Positions 18,412 to 28,721 of a stretch of 64,000 nucleotides of DNA are shown here, one piece after another. Origin of the DNA: Fulvimarina pelagi HTCC2506 (GTDB lineage Bacteria > Pseudomonadota > Alphaproteobacteria > Rhizobiales > Rhizobiaceae); assembly GCF_000153705.1 (NCBI RefSeq), contig NZ_DS022272.1, forward strand, positions 937,839 to 1,001,838, written 5' to 3'. Below the pieces are notes generated by a model. It saw only the letters and a program-made list of their open reading frames with translations. It ran no database searches and had not been told where the DNA came from. Numbering within the stretch: position 1 is the stretch's first letter; each line of letters starts with the position of its first letter. The position numbers and the translations under genes were made by a program.

Positions 18412-21150
18412 TCAGACGTAAGCTCCGTGGCAATGCTTGAACTTCCTGCCAGAACCGCAGGGACAGAGCTCGTTGCGACCAACCTTGCCCCACTGATCCG
18501 GATCGTCCGCGTCGACCCTAAGGCCGTCCGCTGCCGTAGGCGTGAAGTTCGCCGTCATCCTGTTCGATCCGTCGCCCATCGTATCTTCGCCGGTCGTTGC
18601 ATCGAAGTGGTGCGCTTCCATCTCTTCAGGCGGCGCCAGATCGTGTTGCGGCCCATTCTGCTGAACGATCTCGACCTGCATGACCTGCGTCGTAACCCGC
18701 TCTCGCATGTTGGCCAGCATCTTCTGGAAGAGTTCGAAGGCTTCCGACTTGTATTCGATCAGCGGATCGCGCTGAGCGTAACCGCGGAAACCGACGACAT
18801 TGCGCAGGTGATCGAGATTGACGAGATGCTCACGCCAAAGACCGTCGATAGTCTGAAGCACGAGCGAGCGCTGCACATAAGCCATCATGTCTTCACCGAA
18901 GCGCTCGGTCTTGTCTGAGACGTGCTTGTCTGCCGCTTCCGTCATGCGCTCTCGGATGTCGTCCTCCGCGACGCCCTCTTCCTGCGCCCATTCGATGACG
19001 GGAAGGTCGAGATTGAGGATTTCGCGCGTCTCGTCACGCAGCTCGGTCGTCGTCCACTGCTCCGGATAGCTTCTCTCTGGGATGTGCCGCTTTACGAGGC
19101 TCTCGACGGTTTCATGACGCATGTCGGTGGTCGTTTCGGCCACCTCTTCCGGGCTCGCTTCCATGAGTTCGACGCGCTGCTCGAAAACGACACGGCGCTG
19201 ATCGTTCATGACGTCGTCGTACTTCAGGAGGTTCTTGCGGATATCGAAGTTGCGGGCCTCGACCTTCTTCTGGGCCCGTTCTAGGGCTTTGTTGATCCAT
19301 GGATGGACGATCGCCTCGCCTTCCTTCAGACCAAGCTTCTGCAGCATCCCATCCATACGGTCGGAACCGAAGATGCGCATCAGGTCGTCCTGAAGCGACA
19401 AATAGAATTTCGAGCGGCCTGGATCGCCCTGACGGCCGGAGCGGCCACGCAACTGATTGTCGATACGGCGTGATTCATGGCGCTCGGTCGCTAGAACGTA
19501 GAGCCCGCCGTTCTCGATCGCCTGCTTCTTCAGGAGACCGACTTCGGCGCGGATCGCGGCTTCCGCCTTCTGGCGCTCGGGGCCTTCCGGCATGTCGCCG
19601 AGCTCGGTGTCGATCCGCATCTGCGGATTACCGCCGAGCTGAATGTCTGTGCCGCGGCCGGCCATATTGGTCGCGATGGTCACCGCGCCCGGCACGCCGG
19701 CCTGTGCGACGATGCCGGCTTCTTCCTCGTGATGGCGGGCGTTGAGCACCTTGAAATTCTTCAGCCCATCGCGCTTCAGAATCTCTGCGAGGTGCTCTGA
19801 CTTCTCGATCGAGACCGTGCCGACGAGAATGGGCTGACCGCGCGAATGGGCGTCTCTAATTTCCTGACTGATCGCCCGGAACTTCTCCTCGAAGGTCCGG
19901 TACACCTCATCGTCCTCGTCGATACGTGCGATCGGGAGGTTCGTCGGTACCTCGATGACGTCGAGCCCGTAAATGTCACCGAACTCCGCCGCTTCCGTCT
20001 GCGCCGTGCCTGTCATGCCGGCCAGCTTCTCGTACATCCGGAAGTAATTCTGGAAGGTGATCGAGGCCAGCGTCTGGTTTTCGGGCTGAATCGTAACGTT
20101 CTCTTTGGCCTCTAGCGCCTGATGGAGACCTTCGGAAAAGCGCCTTCCCGGCATCATGCGGCCGGTGAATTCGTCGATGATGACGACCTCGTCGCCGCGG
20201 ACGATGTAGTCCTTGTCGCGCTGGAAGAGCTGATGGGCCTTCAGCGCGTTGTTGACGTGATGGACAATCGCGACGTTCTCAATATCGTAGAGGGAGGCGC
20301 CCTGAAGATGGCCGGCTTCTTCCAGCAGGCGTTCCAGCTTCTCGGTGCCGTCTTCAGTGAAGGTCGCGGTCCGCTGCTTCTCGTCGAGGTCGTAGTCTTC
20401 CTTCGAAAGCTGCGGGATGAAACCGTCGATGGTTTTGTAAAGCTCGGATCGATCGTCGAGCGGACCGGAAATGATCAGCGGCGTACGTGCTTCGTCGATA
20501 AGGATCGAATCAACCTCGTCGACGATCGCATAATGATGACCGCGCTGCACCATCTGCGCGCGCTCGTATTTCATGTTGTCGCGAAGGTAATCGAAACCGA
20601 GTTCGTTATTGGTTCCGTAGGTGACATCGCAGGCATAAGCAGCCCGGCGCTGCGCATCGCTCATGCCATGCACGATGACGCCAGTCGTGAGACCGAGGAA
20701 ACCGTAAAGCCGGCCCATATCCGTGGCATCGCGGCTGGCGAGGTAATCGTTCACCGTGACAACGTGAACGCCTTCGTCTTTCAGCGCATTAAGATAAACG
20801 GCGAGCGTCGCAACGAGCGTCTTTCCCTCACCGGTTTTCATCTCCGCAATGTTGCCGTGGTGAAGGACGATGCCGCCGATCAGCTGAACGTCGAAATGGC
20901 GGAGACCCAGAGTGCGTTTCGAGGCTTCCCTGACGACCGCAAAGGCCGGAACCAGAATAGTATCGACCGACTTGCCTTCGGCTAGCTGCTTCTTGAATTC
21001 ATCGGTCTTGCCGCGCAGTTCCGCGTCGCTCAGCTGTGAAAACTCGTCTTCCAGAGCGTTGATCGCATCGATCTGGTGTCGGTATTTTTTGACGAGCCTG
21101 TCGTTCGACGAACCAAGCAGTTTGCGGGCGATTCCGCCGAAACCCAGCAT
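18412..21150 (-). CDS. secA: Preprotein translocase ATPase SecA
   Basis: SecA drives Sec-dependent protein export through SecYEG. The 912-residue product starts [18 protein letters not shown], has Walker A MKTGEGKT (104-111), the DEAD-type motif [31 protein letters not shown], and the C-terminal zinc-binding tail [14 protein letters not shown] that binds SecB. The reading frame is open for 59 codons further upstream, but the family start is at 21150. It is divergent from a periplasmic parvulin gene, another export-related function. Confidence 0.98.
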   Translation of the reverse strand: MLGFGGIARKLLGSSNDRLVKKYRHQIDAINALEDEFSQLSDAELRGKTDEFKKQLAEGKSVDTILVPAFAVVREASKRTLGLRHFDVQLIGGIVLHHGNIAEMKTGEGKTLVATLAVYLNALKDEGVHVVTVNDYLASRDATDMGRLYGFLGLTTGVIVHGMSDAQRRAAYACDVTYGTNNELGFDYLRDNMKYERAQMVQRGHHYAIVDEVDSILIDEARTPLIISGPLDDRSELYKTIDGFIPQLSKEDYDLDEKQRTATFTEDGTEKLERLLEEAGHLQGASLYDIENVAIVHHVNNALKAHQLFQRDKDYIVRGDEVVIIDEFTGRMMPGRRFSEGLHQALEAKENVTIQPENQTLASITFQNYFRMYEKLAGMTGTAQTEAAEFGDIYGLDVIEVPTNLPIARIDEDDEVYRTFEEKFRAISQEIRDAHSRGQPILVGTVSIEKSEHLAEILKRDGLKNFKVLNARHHEEEAGIVAQAGVPGAVTIATNMAGRGTDIQLGGNPQMRIDTELGDMPEGPERQKAEAAIRAEVGLLKKQAIENGGLYVLATERHESRRIDNQLRGRSGRQGDPGRSKFYLSLQDDLMRIFGSDRMDGMLQKLGLKEGEAIVHPWINKALERAQKKVEARNFDIRKNLLKYDDVMNDQRRVVFEQRVELMEASPEEVAETTTDMRHETVESLVKRHIPERSYPEQWTTTELRDETREILNLDLPVIEWAQEEGVAEDDIRERMTEAADKHVSDKTERFGEDMMAYVQRSLVLQTIDGLWREHLVNLDHLRNVVGFRGYAQRDPLIEYKSEAFELFQKMLANMRERVTTQVMQVEIVQQNGPQHDLAPPEEMEAHHFDATTGEDTMGDGSNRMTANFTPTAADGLRVDADDPDQWGKVGRNELCPCGSGRKFKHCHGAYV

Positions 21151-21461
21151 GAACCAGTCCTTCTCGACCTGTTGCGATTGACCGGCATGTCGCGCCGGAC
21201 CGAGCCCGGCCGCCGCGCTCTCGTATCGACCCGCGTACGGCCACGGGGAGCCTTGGCAAAACTTAATCCGAAGGCGGCTGGACTTTCGGGACGGGCGAGA
21301 GATAAGAGGGGGCCAAACCGTTGTCAACGGCGGTCAGGCCCCCACTTCCGGGCCGTGTGGGCATCGAAAGGCCATGTTTTTCACCATCTTCGCACCCGGT
21401 AAGACGAAGCTGGTCGCTTAAGTCTTATCGCACGATCACATCCGCAAGGACGCACCTCACC
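21151..21461. other. Divergent promoter region between secA and the parvulin gene
   Basis: This 311-base gap holds a palindrome CCGTTGtCAACGG (21318-21330) and a spaced inverted repeat TAAGAC/GTCTTA (about 21402-21427). AAGGA precedes the parvulin ATG. I see no gene in it. Confidence 0.4.
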
Positions 21462-22349
21462 ATGCTCCATCGCAAACGTCTCGGCTTGTTCTCCGCAACT
21501 GCTGCTCTCGCACTCATGACGGCAGCACAGGTCTTTGCACAGTCTCCCGTCGTTGCGACCGTAGGAGAAGAGGAGATCACCGAGGCTGATCTTACGGCCG
21601 CTCAGGCCGAGATCGGTGGCGATTTCGAGCGGGTTCCCGAGGACCAGCGCCGGATCGCGGTTCTCGCTGCCCTGATCGACATCAAGGTACTCGCACAGGC
21701 GGCCGAGGAAGCTACCCTGCAGGACGACGCGCAGATCGCCGCGACGATCGATTTCCTGCGCGACAGGACGCTGCACAACGCCTACTTCGCCCGAGAAGGC
21801 GTCGACACGGTCACCGACGAGGAATTACGCGCCCGCTACGAGCAGGAAATCGCAGCTATGGAGCCGCCGCAGGAGGTCCGTGCCCGGCACATCCTTCTCG
21901 AAACCGAGGACCAAGCTCGGACGGTGATCGAGGAGTTGCAGAACGGCGCGGATTTCGCCGAACTCGCCACGGAAAAATCAACCGGCCCCACGGCGCAAAA
22001 CGGCGGCGATCTCGGCTTCTTCGCCGACGGTCAGATGGTCCCGCCCTTCTCCGAAGCGGCCTTTGCGCTGGAACCCGGAGCGATTACCGAAGAGCCGGTA
22101 CAGACCCAGTTCGGCTGGCACGTCATCAAGGTCGAGGAGAAGCGGCAGGCCGAGCCGCCGGCCTACGAGCAGGTGCAGGAGCAGATCCGGCGTGCCGTGC
22201 TTCAGGAGAAATATGTGGGTCTCGTCGGCGAAGCGCGTGAGGAACTCGGCGTCACCTATGTCGATCCAGCGGTCAAGCAGCAGATGGACGATCTAAAAGC
22301 GAAGGCTGATGCCGCCGCCGCTGAGATGCGGGGCGGTTCCTCGAACTGA
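21462..22349 (+). CDS. Periplasmic parvulin-type peptidylprolyl isomerase
   Basis: This 295-residue protein has a signal peptide (LGLFSATAALALMTAAQVFA), an N-terminal SurA-like helical region (21-150), and one parvulin domain beginning EVRARHILLETEDQA and running through NGGDLGFFADGQMVPPFSEAAFAL to FGWHVIKVEE. A charged tail with KQQMDDLKAKADAAAAEM follows. It assists folding of exported proteins, fitting its position divergent from secA. The frame is open upstream, but ATG 21462 carries the signal peptide and has AAGGA 12 bases before it. Confidence 0.92.
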   Translation: MLHRKRLGLFSATAALALMTAAQVFAQSPVVATVGEEEITEADLTAAQAEIGGDFERVPEDQRRIAVLAALIDIKVLAQAAEEATLQDDAQIAATIDFLRDRTLHNAYFAREGVDTVTDEELRARYEQEIAAMEPPQEVRARHILLETEDQARTVIEELQNGADFAELATEKSTGPTAQNGGDLGFFADGQMVPPFSEAAFALEPGAITEEPVQTQFGWHVIKVEEKRQAEPPAYEQVQEQIRRAVLQEKYVGLVGEAREELGVTYVDPAVKQQMDDLKAKADAAAAEMRGGSSN

Positions 22350-22467
22350 GCCGGACGCCGCCGAGGCGCCAAAACTGCGATCCGCCAGCTGGCCGTCTTC
22401 GTTGAAGGCGGCCGGTTTGGTATAGGAATCGAAAGACCGTTCCCGGCAACTCACGAGACGCAAGACA

Positions 22468-23733
22468 ATGCCGCAGACGCCCAAGGCGGGTACGCCGCCG
22501 CATGTATCGCCGCTGGCTCCCGGCGTAATTCCGGACGTCCCGCCTATTGAGGGAGTGAGGATCGCGACAGCCGCTGCGGGCATCAAATATCCGGGCCGGA
22601 CCGATCTTCTCCTGATGGTCTTCGACGAACCGGCCGCCGTTGCTGGTGTCTTCACGACATCGCGTTGCGCTTCGGCTCCGGTCGATGTTTGCAGACGCAA
22701 TCTCTCGGTCGGGCGGGCGAGGGCGCTTGTCGTCAACTCCGGCAATGCCAACGCTTTCACCGGCAAACGCGGTAAGGAGTCGACGCGTCTGACGGCCGAG
22801 GCTGCTGCCAAGGCGGTGGATTGCTCGCCGGAGGAGGTGTTTCTCGCATCGACCGGCGTCATCGGCGAGCCGCTCGATCAGAGCAAGTTCGTCGGTTTGC
22901 TGGATGATCTCGCCGGCGAAGCTAAGGCCGATCGTTGGCGTTCGGCGGCCGATGCGATCATGACCACCGACACCTTTCCAAAACTCTTGTCGCGCACGGT
23001 GTCGATCGACGGAGTGCCAGTGACACTCAACGGCATCGCAAAGGGCGCCGGCATGATCGCTCCCGACATGGCGACGATGCTCTCCTTCATCGCAACCGAT
23101 GCACCGATCGCGGCGCCAGCCCTGCAGTCGATGCTTGTCGAAGCGGTCGCGCCGAGCTTCAACTCGACGACTGTCGATGGTGATACCTCGACTTCCGACA
23201 CGCTTCTCTTCTTTGCGACCGGGAGGGCTCAGGCCCGAGGGTGTGCGCCGGCCGTCGACGCGAGCGATCCGCGGCTCGCCGAATTCAGATCTGCCCTCAA
23301 TGGGCTTTGTCTCGATCTTGCACGGCAGATTGCGCGCGATGGCGAGGGCGCTCGTAAGGAGATCGTCGTGACGGTGGCGGGTGCGGTGAGCGACTATTCC
23401 GCCAAGCGTATCGCCATGTCGATCGCCAATTCACCGCTCGTGAAGACCGCCGTCGCCGGTGAGGATGCAAACTGGGGCCGCGTCGTCATGGCGGTCGGCA
23501 AGGCCGGGGAGGAAGCCGACCGCGACCGGCTGAAGATTTTCTTCGGCGATGTGCGCGTCGCGGTCGACGGCGAGCGCGATCCCGACTACGCAGAGAGCGT
23601 CGCGGCCGCCGCCATGAAGCGCGACACAATTGAAATCCGCGTCGACATCGGTCTGGGTGACGGACGTTGGACGGTCTACACCTGTGATCTGACAAAGGAC
23701 TATGTCGCAATCAATGGCGACTACAGAAGCTGA
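22468..23733 (+). CDS. argJ: Bifunctional ornithine acetyltransferase / N-acetylglutamate synthase
   Basis: This 421-residue ArgJ recycles the acetyl group between N-acetylornithine and glutamate in arginine synthesis. It is made as a precursor that cleaves itself between Ala202 and the nucleophile Thr203 in [16 protein letters not shown]. Also visible are [12 protein letters not shown] and [16 protein letters not shown], and the conserved C-terminal end with [11 protein letters not shown]. It overlaps the following GNAT gene and is typically followed by it and mutT in Rhizobiales. Confidence 0.97.
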   Translation: MPQTPKAGTPPHVSPLAPGVIPDVPPIEGVRIATAAAGIKYPGRTDLLLMVFDEPAAVAGVFTTSRCASAPVDVCRRNLSVGRARALVVNSGNANAFTGKRGKESTRLTAEAAAKAVDCSPEEVFLASTGVIGEPLDQSKFVGLLDDLAGEAKADRWRSAADAIMTTDTFPKLLSRTVSIDGVPVTLNGIAKGAGMIAPDMATMLSFIATDAPIAAPALQSMLVEAVAPSFNSTTVDGDTSTSDTLLFFATGRAQARGCAPAVDASDPRLAEFRSALNGLCLDLARQIARDGEGARKEIVVTVAGAVSDYSAKRIAMSIANSPLVKTAVAGEDANWGRVVMAVGKAGEEADRDRLKIFFGDVRVAVDGERDPDYAESVAAAAMKRDTIEIRVDIGLGDGRWTVYTCDLTKDYVAINGDYRS

Positions 23734-24502
23734 CAAGACGGGCCGGCTCGCGAATATCCGGCGTCTCGAGGCGCTGGGTTTCCGCGCGTTTCCCGCGTCC
23801 ACCACCGAATTCGATGGTACCTGGGCGATCCGGTTGACCCCGGCCTACCCGGCCAAGCGGCTCAATTCCGTCAACCCCCTCGATCCTGGAGACAACGCGC
23901 GCATTGCCGAGCGCATCGAACAGGCGTCGCGGCGTTTCCGCGATGCCGGGCGTGCACTCACCTTTCGCCTTTCGCCGCTGGCGCCGCAGGAACTGGTGAA
24001 TCACCTTGATGTCGAGGGATGGAAACGTTTCGACGAGACTTGTGTCCTTACGGCAGATCTCTCCGCCATCGACTTGTCCGGTTCGATCGACAGGCTACCG
24101 TTCAAGGACGTCGAGCGCTACGTGGAAGCAAGTCTCTCAGTACATGAACGATCTCAGAAACTAGCAAACGGCTTGAAACGTGTGATCGAGGATATTGCAC
24201 CGGTAAAGACGATGTACATCCGCGAGGCGCCGGACGGAAAGCCGCTCGGCGTTGCTATGGCGATTCACGAACGAGATATTTCCGGCGTACTCGACGTTGC
24301 GGTCGCGAAGGAGCGGCGACGCGAAGGAATCGGTCGAGATCTCGTCAGTTCCGCGCTTGCTCAGGTTCGTAATCGCGGCGCGAAGTCTGCGTGGGTGCAG
24401 GTGGAAGCCTCGAACGCACCGGGTCTCGCTCTTTATCAGACGTTCGGCTTTCGCGAAGCCTATCGTTACGTGTACCGTGCGAGGCGCACGCCACAGCTAT
24501 GA
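23702..24502 (+). CDS. GNAT-family N-acetyltransferase
   Basis: This 266-residue protein carries a GNAT fold at the C terminus: [27 protein letters not shown] contains the acetyl-CoA loop (RRREGIG), followed by [22 protein letters not shown]. The N-terminal 120 residues are a degenerate GNAT-like half. The substrate is unknown. It overlaps argJ by 32 bases, or by 20 if ATG 23714 is used, and overlaps mutT by four bases (ATGA). The start is uncertain between these two ATGs. Confidence 0.85.
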   Translation: MSQSMATTEADKTGRLANIRRLEALGFRAFPASTTEFDGTWAIRLTPAYPAKRLNSVNPLDPGDNARIAERIEQASRRFRDAGRALTFRLSPLAPQELVNHLDVEGWKRFDETCVLTADLSAIDLSGSIDRLPFKDVERYVEASLSVHERSQKLANGLKRVIEDIAPVKTMYIREAPDGKPLGVAMAIHERDISGVLDVAVAKERRREGIGRDLVSSALAQVRNRGAKSAWVQVEASNAPGLALYQTFGFREAYRYVYRARRTPQL

Positions 24503-24918
24503 CAGACCGATCGAGCAAGACACTTCTTCTCGTTTCGGCATGTGCACTGGTCGATACGGACGGCAGGGTGCTGCTCGCGCAGCGTCCGACAGGTAAACCA
24601 CTCGCCGGTATGTGGGAATTTCCGGGCGGCAAGGTCGAGCCGGACGAGACACCAGAGCAGACACTCATTCGCGAACTTCGTGAGGAGCTTGGCATAGAGA
24701 CGCAGGCGGCTTGCCTCGCACCGCTGACCTTCGCCAGCCATACCTACGAGCGATTTCATCTGCTGATGCCGCTATATGTGTGCAGGCGTTACGAGGGGAT
24801 TGCGCGCGGCCACGAAGGACAGGCAATCAAGTGGGTTTGGGCGAGAGATCTGAGAACCTTCCCAATGCCGCCCGCCGACGAGCCGCTGATCGCGCCGCTG
24901 GTCGAGCTTCTAGGATAG
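24499..24918 (+). CDS. mutT: 8-oxo-dGTP pyrophosphatase MutT (Nudix)
   Basis: This 139-residue Nudix hydrolase has an intact box, starting GGKVEPDE and ending RELREELGI. The preceding RPTGKPLAGMWEFPGG and following CLAPLTFASHTYE match MutT, which removes oxidised guanine nucleotides from the pool. The start overlaps the GNAT stop (ATGA). The frame is open upstream to 24391 but the coupled ATG is the better choice. Confidence 0.92.
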   Translation: MTDRSSKTLLLVSACALVDTDGRVLLAQRPTGKPLAGMWEFPGGKVEPDETPEQTLIRELREELGIETQAACLAPLTFASHTYERFHLLMPLYVCRRYEGIARGHEGQAIKWVWARDLRTFPMPPADEPLIAPLVELLG

Positions 24919-25087
24919 CCTTCGAGTATAATATTCGGAACGAGCTGATCTCACCTGATAAGATCAATCAGCCAACTGGCTCGGAAATCGATCGTCGTGG
25001 TGTGGTCCTCGCAGCGCCCTTAAGCGAAAGTTCATCTGTTTTGGACGATTGTATCCGCGGACGCTTAACGCCGGAAACGAGAAATCG

Positions 25088-25414
25088 ATGACCGAATTCG
25101 AAATCAGAAGCAAGGACATCGACGATTACGATCTGGCATCGCCACTGAGCCATCTCAGGTCGGTGCTGATTCGAGGCTCAGTTCTGTTCGGGCTAGGTGT
25201 CGCTGCGATGACCTTGGTGGTCGTGCCCGCGATGCAGCAGGGCTCCATGGGCACGTTGGCAGCGTTTGGCGGCCCTGACATAGACCGGATGACGACGGGA
25301 TCGATCACCGGAGGGGGCCAATCGACGACGTACCGCGTCCATCGCAGCATTCTGCAGTCGGGTTCAGGCCCCTGCCTGATGTGGCCCGATGGGCGTCAGC
25401 AGGGAGCCTGCTGA
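25088..25414 (+). CDS. Small single-span membrane protein coupled to Flp pilin
   Basis: This 108-residue protein has a charged N-terminal part (TEFEIRSKDIDDYDL), one membrane helix (GSVLFGLGVAAMTLVVVPAM, about 30-50), then DIDRMTTGSI and a C-terminal domain with two cysteines (SGPCLMWPDGRQQGAC). The stop overlaps the pilin start (TGATG). I recall similar short proteins with MTTGSI in Rhizobiales but know no function. Partnership with the pilin is inferred from coupling only. Confidence 0.7.
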   Translation: MTEFEIRSKDIDDYDLASPLSHLRSVLIRGSVLFGLGVAAMTLVVVPAMQQGSMGTLAAFGGPDIDRMTTGSITGGGQSTTYRVHRSILQSGSGPCLMWPDGRQQGAC

Positions 25415-25638
25415 TGCGACGTCGGTTCAAACAGGCCATGGGTCTGCAGAATGGGAACGCCAAAGGTTTGAGGCGCCTCGCGACAGCGCTTAATGACGAC
25501 AGTGGCGCGACCGCGATAGAATACTGTCTCATCGCCGGGATCATCGCGACCGCGATTGTCACGGGCCTCGAAGCGCTCGACATCGAGACCGGCTTCGGTA
25601 CCATCGCCACAGCTCTTGCGACCGCTGCTGCCGGTTGA
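25414..25638 (+). CDS. Flp/Fap type IVb pilin
   Basis: This 74-residue class IVb prepilin has a basic leader, the prepilin-peptidase site before ATAIEY in DDSGATAIEYCLIAGIIATA with the conserved Glu at mature position 5, and the long hydrophobic helix. Flp pilins are normally exported by Tad machinery. No tad/cpa genes lie in this window, so it is an orphan copy. ATG 25414 overlaps the preceding stop, so translation is coupled. Confidence 0.88.
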   Translation: MRRRFKQAMGLQNGNAKGLRRLATALNDDSGATAIEYCLIAGIIATAIVTGLEALDIETGFGTIATALATAAAG

Positions 25639-25683
25639 GCGGATCGCAAAAGAAGGCAACGGCGGGTCGAGTTCGCGCCGCCG

Positions 25684-26583
25684 CTATCGATCGCGCCCCT
25701 CCAAGGCATCTTTCATGCTGACATTCGCGCTGCCGCGCCGCGCTGGCAACTGCTGGCTCTCGTGCGGCGCCCATCCGGACAGATAGACATAATCGAAGGT
25801 CGCTCTGATGCGTCCGTCGCGGTCGGAATAGCGTTCGGCATAGATTTCCGCCGCCCGAAGGAAAAGGCTCCGCTTCGAAGGATGTCGCGATCGCTGGAAG
25901 AGGCTGTTCGCGAGCCCCATCAGCCGGAGATCACGCATGAGGTCGAACATCGTGTCGTATCGCACGGTGAGGCGATCCTGATCCGTTACAGGAAGCGCGA
26001 AGCCGGCCCTCTGCAGAAGGCTGCCGAGATCGCGGATATCTGGAAAAGGCAGAACCCGCGGGGAAACGCCGCCAGCGGCCTCGGCCTCAGCCGCGAGCAG
26101 CGACTGGCGCAACTCCGTCAGCGTCTCGCTCCCAAAGAGAGAGGCGGAAAAGAGCCCGTCCGGTTTTAGCGCCCTTCGGATCTGGATGAGAGTGCCGGGT
26201 GTGTCGTTGGTCAGATGCAGTGTCAAATTGGACAGCACAAGATCGAGTGATTCCGGCGCGAAGGGCAGAACCTCCTCGTCCGCCACGACTCCTCCCGTGC
26301 TCGTTTCGAGGAGCGCCCGATGCGGCGCACTCGAGATCACATCGCCAATGTTCGCGAGCCTGTTGATCCTTGTTCGCAACGCAGAGTATGCATCGTCGAT
26401 AACGAGACAGCAGCCGAACTCGCGTTTGGTCACGGCGAGCCGATCGGTTAGCTCTTCCGCCGAGACGTCGTGCAGAAAAGTGGGTCGTGCTCCACTTTCG
26501 GCAGATGCCTGCCTGACACGGCGGCGTGTCGTCAGATCGCGGTCGACGACAGCCCCGATCTGTCCATTGGACGCAGCGCTCAT
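25684..26583 (-). CDS. SAM methyltransferase-like protein (BioC/NDUFAF5 group)
   Basis: This 299-residue protein resembles the class I methyltransferases related to BioC and NDUFAF5: LPFAPESLDLVLSNLTLHLTNDTPG, then IQIRRALKPDGLFSASLFGSETLTELRQSL. The glycine-rich SAM motif I is poorly kept (CLVIDDAYSAL instead of a DLGxGxG form), as is usual for this subgroup. The target is unknown. NDUFAF5 hydroxylates a complex I subunit, so transfer of function is unsafe. It is divergent from comF, the usual neighbour in Rhizobiales. Confidence 0.8.
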   Translation of the reverse strand: MSAASNGQIGAVVDRDLTTRRRVRQASAESGARPTFLHDVSAEELTDRLAVTKREFGCCLVIDDAYSALRTRINRLANIGDVISSAPHRALLETSTGGVVADEEVLPFAPESLDLVLSNLTLHLTNDTPGTLIQIRRALKPDGLFSASLFGSETLTELRQSLLAAEAEAAGGVSPRVLPFPDIRDLGSLLQRAGFALPVTDQDRLTVRYDTMFDLMRDLRLMGLANSLFQRSRHPSKRSLFLRAAEIYAERYSDRDGRIRATFDYVYLSGWAPHESQQLPARRGSANVSMKDALEGRDR

Positions 26584-26710
26584 GTTTGAGCCTTTCGATT
26601 TCGCTGTTTTCTTTTGCGGATGCAGATATAGTCCTCAGGTAGCGGTCGATGGTCGGGCTGAGACGGCAGCATCGTGATCGTATCGGAGGCCCTTTGTAAG
26701 GTGCGTTGCG

Positions 26711-27460
26711 GTGCTGACCCAGAAGCAGCGAACTCTCACCCTTCTAAGGCTTATCGGCGATCTTCTGTTTCCTCCGATCTGTACCAGCTGCGGCATCGGC
26801 ATTGGGAAGCCGGCAGGTCTGTGTTCAAGCTGCTGGTCGGAACTGCGTTTCATCGAGCGGCCCTTCTGCGACATCCTCTGCCTGCCGTTTTCGTACGATC
26901 CCGGTGAGGGCGTCGTCTCGGCTAAGGCAATCGCGCACCCGCCACCCTTCGAGAAGCTGCGCTCCGTGGTCCTCTACGACGACCGAGCGCGACGCCTTGT
27001 TTCCGCGTTGAAATATCGCGATCGGCTCGATCTGGTTCCGCTGATGGCGGCTTGGATGGTCCGGGCTGGGCGCGACATCATCGCCGAAAGCGATGTCGTG
27101 ATCCCTGTGCCACTCCACAAGCGACATTTGTGGCAGAGGCAATTCAATCAGTCCGCCGAGATCGCGAGGGTGATTGCGCGAAATAGCGGCTTGAATTTTG
27201 ATCCAGGCACGCTCGACCGGGTTAAGCCGACAAAGAAGCAGGTCGGGCTCGGACGCAATCAACGTCGCGAGAATGTTCGTGGCGCCTTCAGGGTCGCGCC
27301 CGAGCGATACGACAGGGTGATGGCAAAGACTGTTCTCCTCATCGACGACGTCTTTACGACCGGCTCGACGGTAGCGAGCGCCACCAAAGCCTTGAAGCGC
27401 GCCGGTGCAAAGTCCGTGAATGTACTGACATTCGCGCGGGTTGCGGCTTTTGAGATGTGA
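26711..27460 (+). CDS. comF: ComF family phosphoribosyltransferase-like protein
   Basis: This 249-residue protein has the ComF N-terminal zinc-finger-like cysteines (CTSCGIG and CSSCW) and C-terminal PRTase fold with PVPLHKRHLWQRQFNQS and the PRPP-loop VLLIDDVFTTGST. ComF supports natural transformation in some bacteria, but in alphaproteobacteria its role is unsettled. The start is GTG 26711. It is divergent from the methyltransferase and followed by grxC. Confidence 0.9.
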   Translation: MLTQKQRTLTLLRLIGDLLFPPICTSCGIGIGKPAGLCSSCWSELRFIERPFCDILCLPFSYDPGEGVVSAKAIAHPPPFEKLRSVVLYDDRARRLVSALKYRDRLDLVPLMAAWMVRAGRDIIAESDVVIPVPLHKRHLWQRQFNQSAEIARVIARNSGLNFDPGTLDRVKPTKKQVGLGRNQRRENVRGAFRVAPERYDRVMAKTVLLIDDVFTTGSTVASATKALKRAGAKSVNVLTFARVAAFEM

Positions 27461-27508
27461 GGCCATATCGTCGGTACGATCGCGCTTTTTAAGTCTCAGG
27501 AAGTCATT

Positions 27509-27766
27509 ATGCCCGACATCACAATCTATACGCGCCAGCTCTGCGGTTTCTGCGCGCGGGCGAAAAGACTGCTCGATGAAAAGGGCGTGGTCTACGACGA
27601 AAAGGACGCAACCGGATCGCCGGTTCTTCGGCAGGAAATGCGCGAACGGGCGAAGGGTGGTGCCACGTTTCCGCAGATTTTCATCGGCGAGACTCACGTC
27701 GGCGGGTGTGACGATCTTTTCGCACTCGATCGCGCTGGCAAACTAGACCAGTTGCTCAGCGCATGA
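27509..27766 (+). CDS. grxC: Glutaredoxin 3 (dithiol)
   Basis: This 85-residue dithiol glutaredoxin has active site CGFC (Cys12-Cys15), where CPYC is the more common form. The glutathione-binding segments ATFPQIFIGETHVGGCDDL are intact. It reduces protein disulfides with glutathione in the cytoplasm. The gene order comF-grxC-nitrilase-DUF1178 is a conserved Rhizobiales run. Confidence 0.94.
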   Translation: MPDITIYTRQLCGFCARAKRLLDEKGVVYDEKDATGSPVLRQEMRERAKGGATFPQIFIGETHVGGCDDLFALDRAGKLDQLLSA

Positions 27767-27800
27767 GCACGGGCCAGAGCCTGGATAGGAACTTTCTGGG

Positions 27801-28721
27801 ATGACCGTTTTTCGCGCCGCTGTCTTACAGATGCGATCTGGGATCGATCCGGCGAAAAACGCCGAGGACTTCGCCGCTCTCGTCGAAGAGGCGGTGGCCG
27901 CAGGCGCTGACTTCGTCCAGTCGCCCGAAATGACCAACATGGTCCAGCGTGACCGCGCGACGCTGATGCGGTTTATCGCCGGCGAGGGAGACGATCCCGT
28001 GGCTATCGCCGCGTCTCGGCTGGCAAAAGCGCATGCGATTCACATTCATGTCGGGTCGATCGCAGTTGCGCTTGATGATGGCGAAAAGGTCGCCAACCGC
28101 GCTCTCGTTTTTGGCCCGGACGGACTCAAGCGTGCCTCGTACGACAAGATTCACATGTTCGATGTCGATCTTGACGGCGGCGAAAGCTGGCGTGAGTCGC
28201 GGACCTATCGGCCGGGAGATGACGCCACCATCGTTACGATCGAACCGAACGGTGGCACTGCGCAACTGGGTCTCGCGATCTGCTACGATATGCGTTTCCC
28301 GCATCTTTTCCGCGAAGAGTCGCTTCAGGGCGCTGAGATCCTCAGCGCGCCGGCGGCCTTCACGCGCCAGACCGGCGAAGCCCACTGGCATGTCCTCCTG
28401 AGGGCGCGCGCGATCGAGAACGGCGCCTTCGTCATCGCCGCCGCGCAGGGCGGCACGCACGAGGACGGGCGAGAGACTTACGGCCATTCGCTGATTGTCG
28501 ATCCCTGGGGCAAGATCCTTGCGGAAAAGCATGGTAACGAACCGGGGATCGCGGTGGCCGACATCGATCTCTCTCTCGTCGCTGCGAGCCGGGCGAAGAT
28601 CCCCAATCTCGCCAACGCCCGTGTCTTTAGGTCCGGAGGACGCGAAATCGTCGTTTCGAATGCGATTGGATCCGACACCTCCGTCGGTATGGCGCGGAAC
28701 ACGGCAAAGGGCGCAGCATGA
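27801..28721 (+). CDS. Carbon-nitrogen hydrolase (Nit/omega-amidase group)
   Basis: This 306-residue nitrilase-superfamily enzyme has a complete catalytic triad: Glu43 (SPEM), Lys116 (YDKIHMFDVDL), and Cys161 (AICYDMRFP). The Nit subgroup hydrolyses deaminated glutathione or alpha-keto acid amides, and the KIHMFDVDLDGG stretch fits that group. Lying next to grxC fits deaminated-glutathione repair, but this is inference. The stop overlaps the DUF1178 start (ATGA). Confidence 0.88.
   Translation: MTVFRAAVLQMRSGIDPAKNAEDFAALVEEAVAAGADFVQSPEMTNMVQRDRATLMRFIAGEGDDPVAIAASRLAKAHAIHIHVGSIAVALDDGEKVANRALVFGPDGLKRASYDKIHMFDVDLDGGESWRESRTYRPGDDATIVTIEPNGGTAQLGLAICYDMRFPHLFREESLQGAEILSAPAAFTRQTGEAHWHVLLRARAIENGAFVIAAAQGGTHEDGRETYGHSLIVDPWGKILAEKHGNEPGIAVADIDLSLVAASRAKIPNLANARVFRSGGREIVVSNAIGSDTSVGMARNTAKGAA

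Noticed and set aside
23702-24502. The GNAT gene as part of an argA-argJ fusion
   Set aside because: It is a separate frame with its own starts, and the N-terminal half does not look like ArgA.
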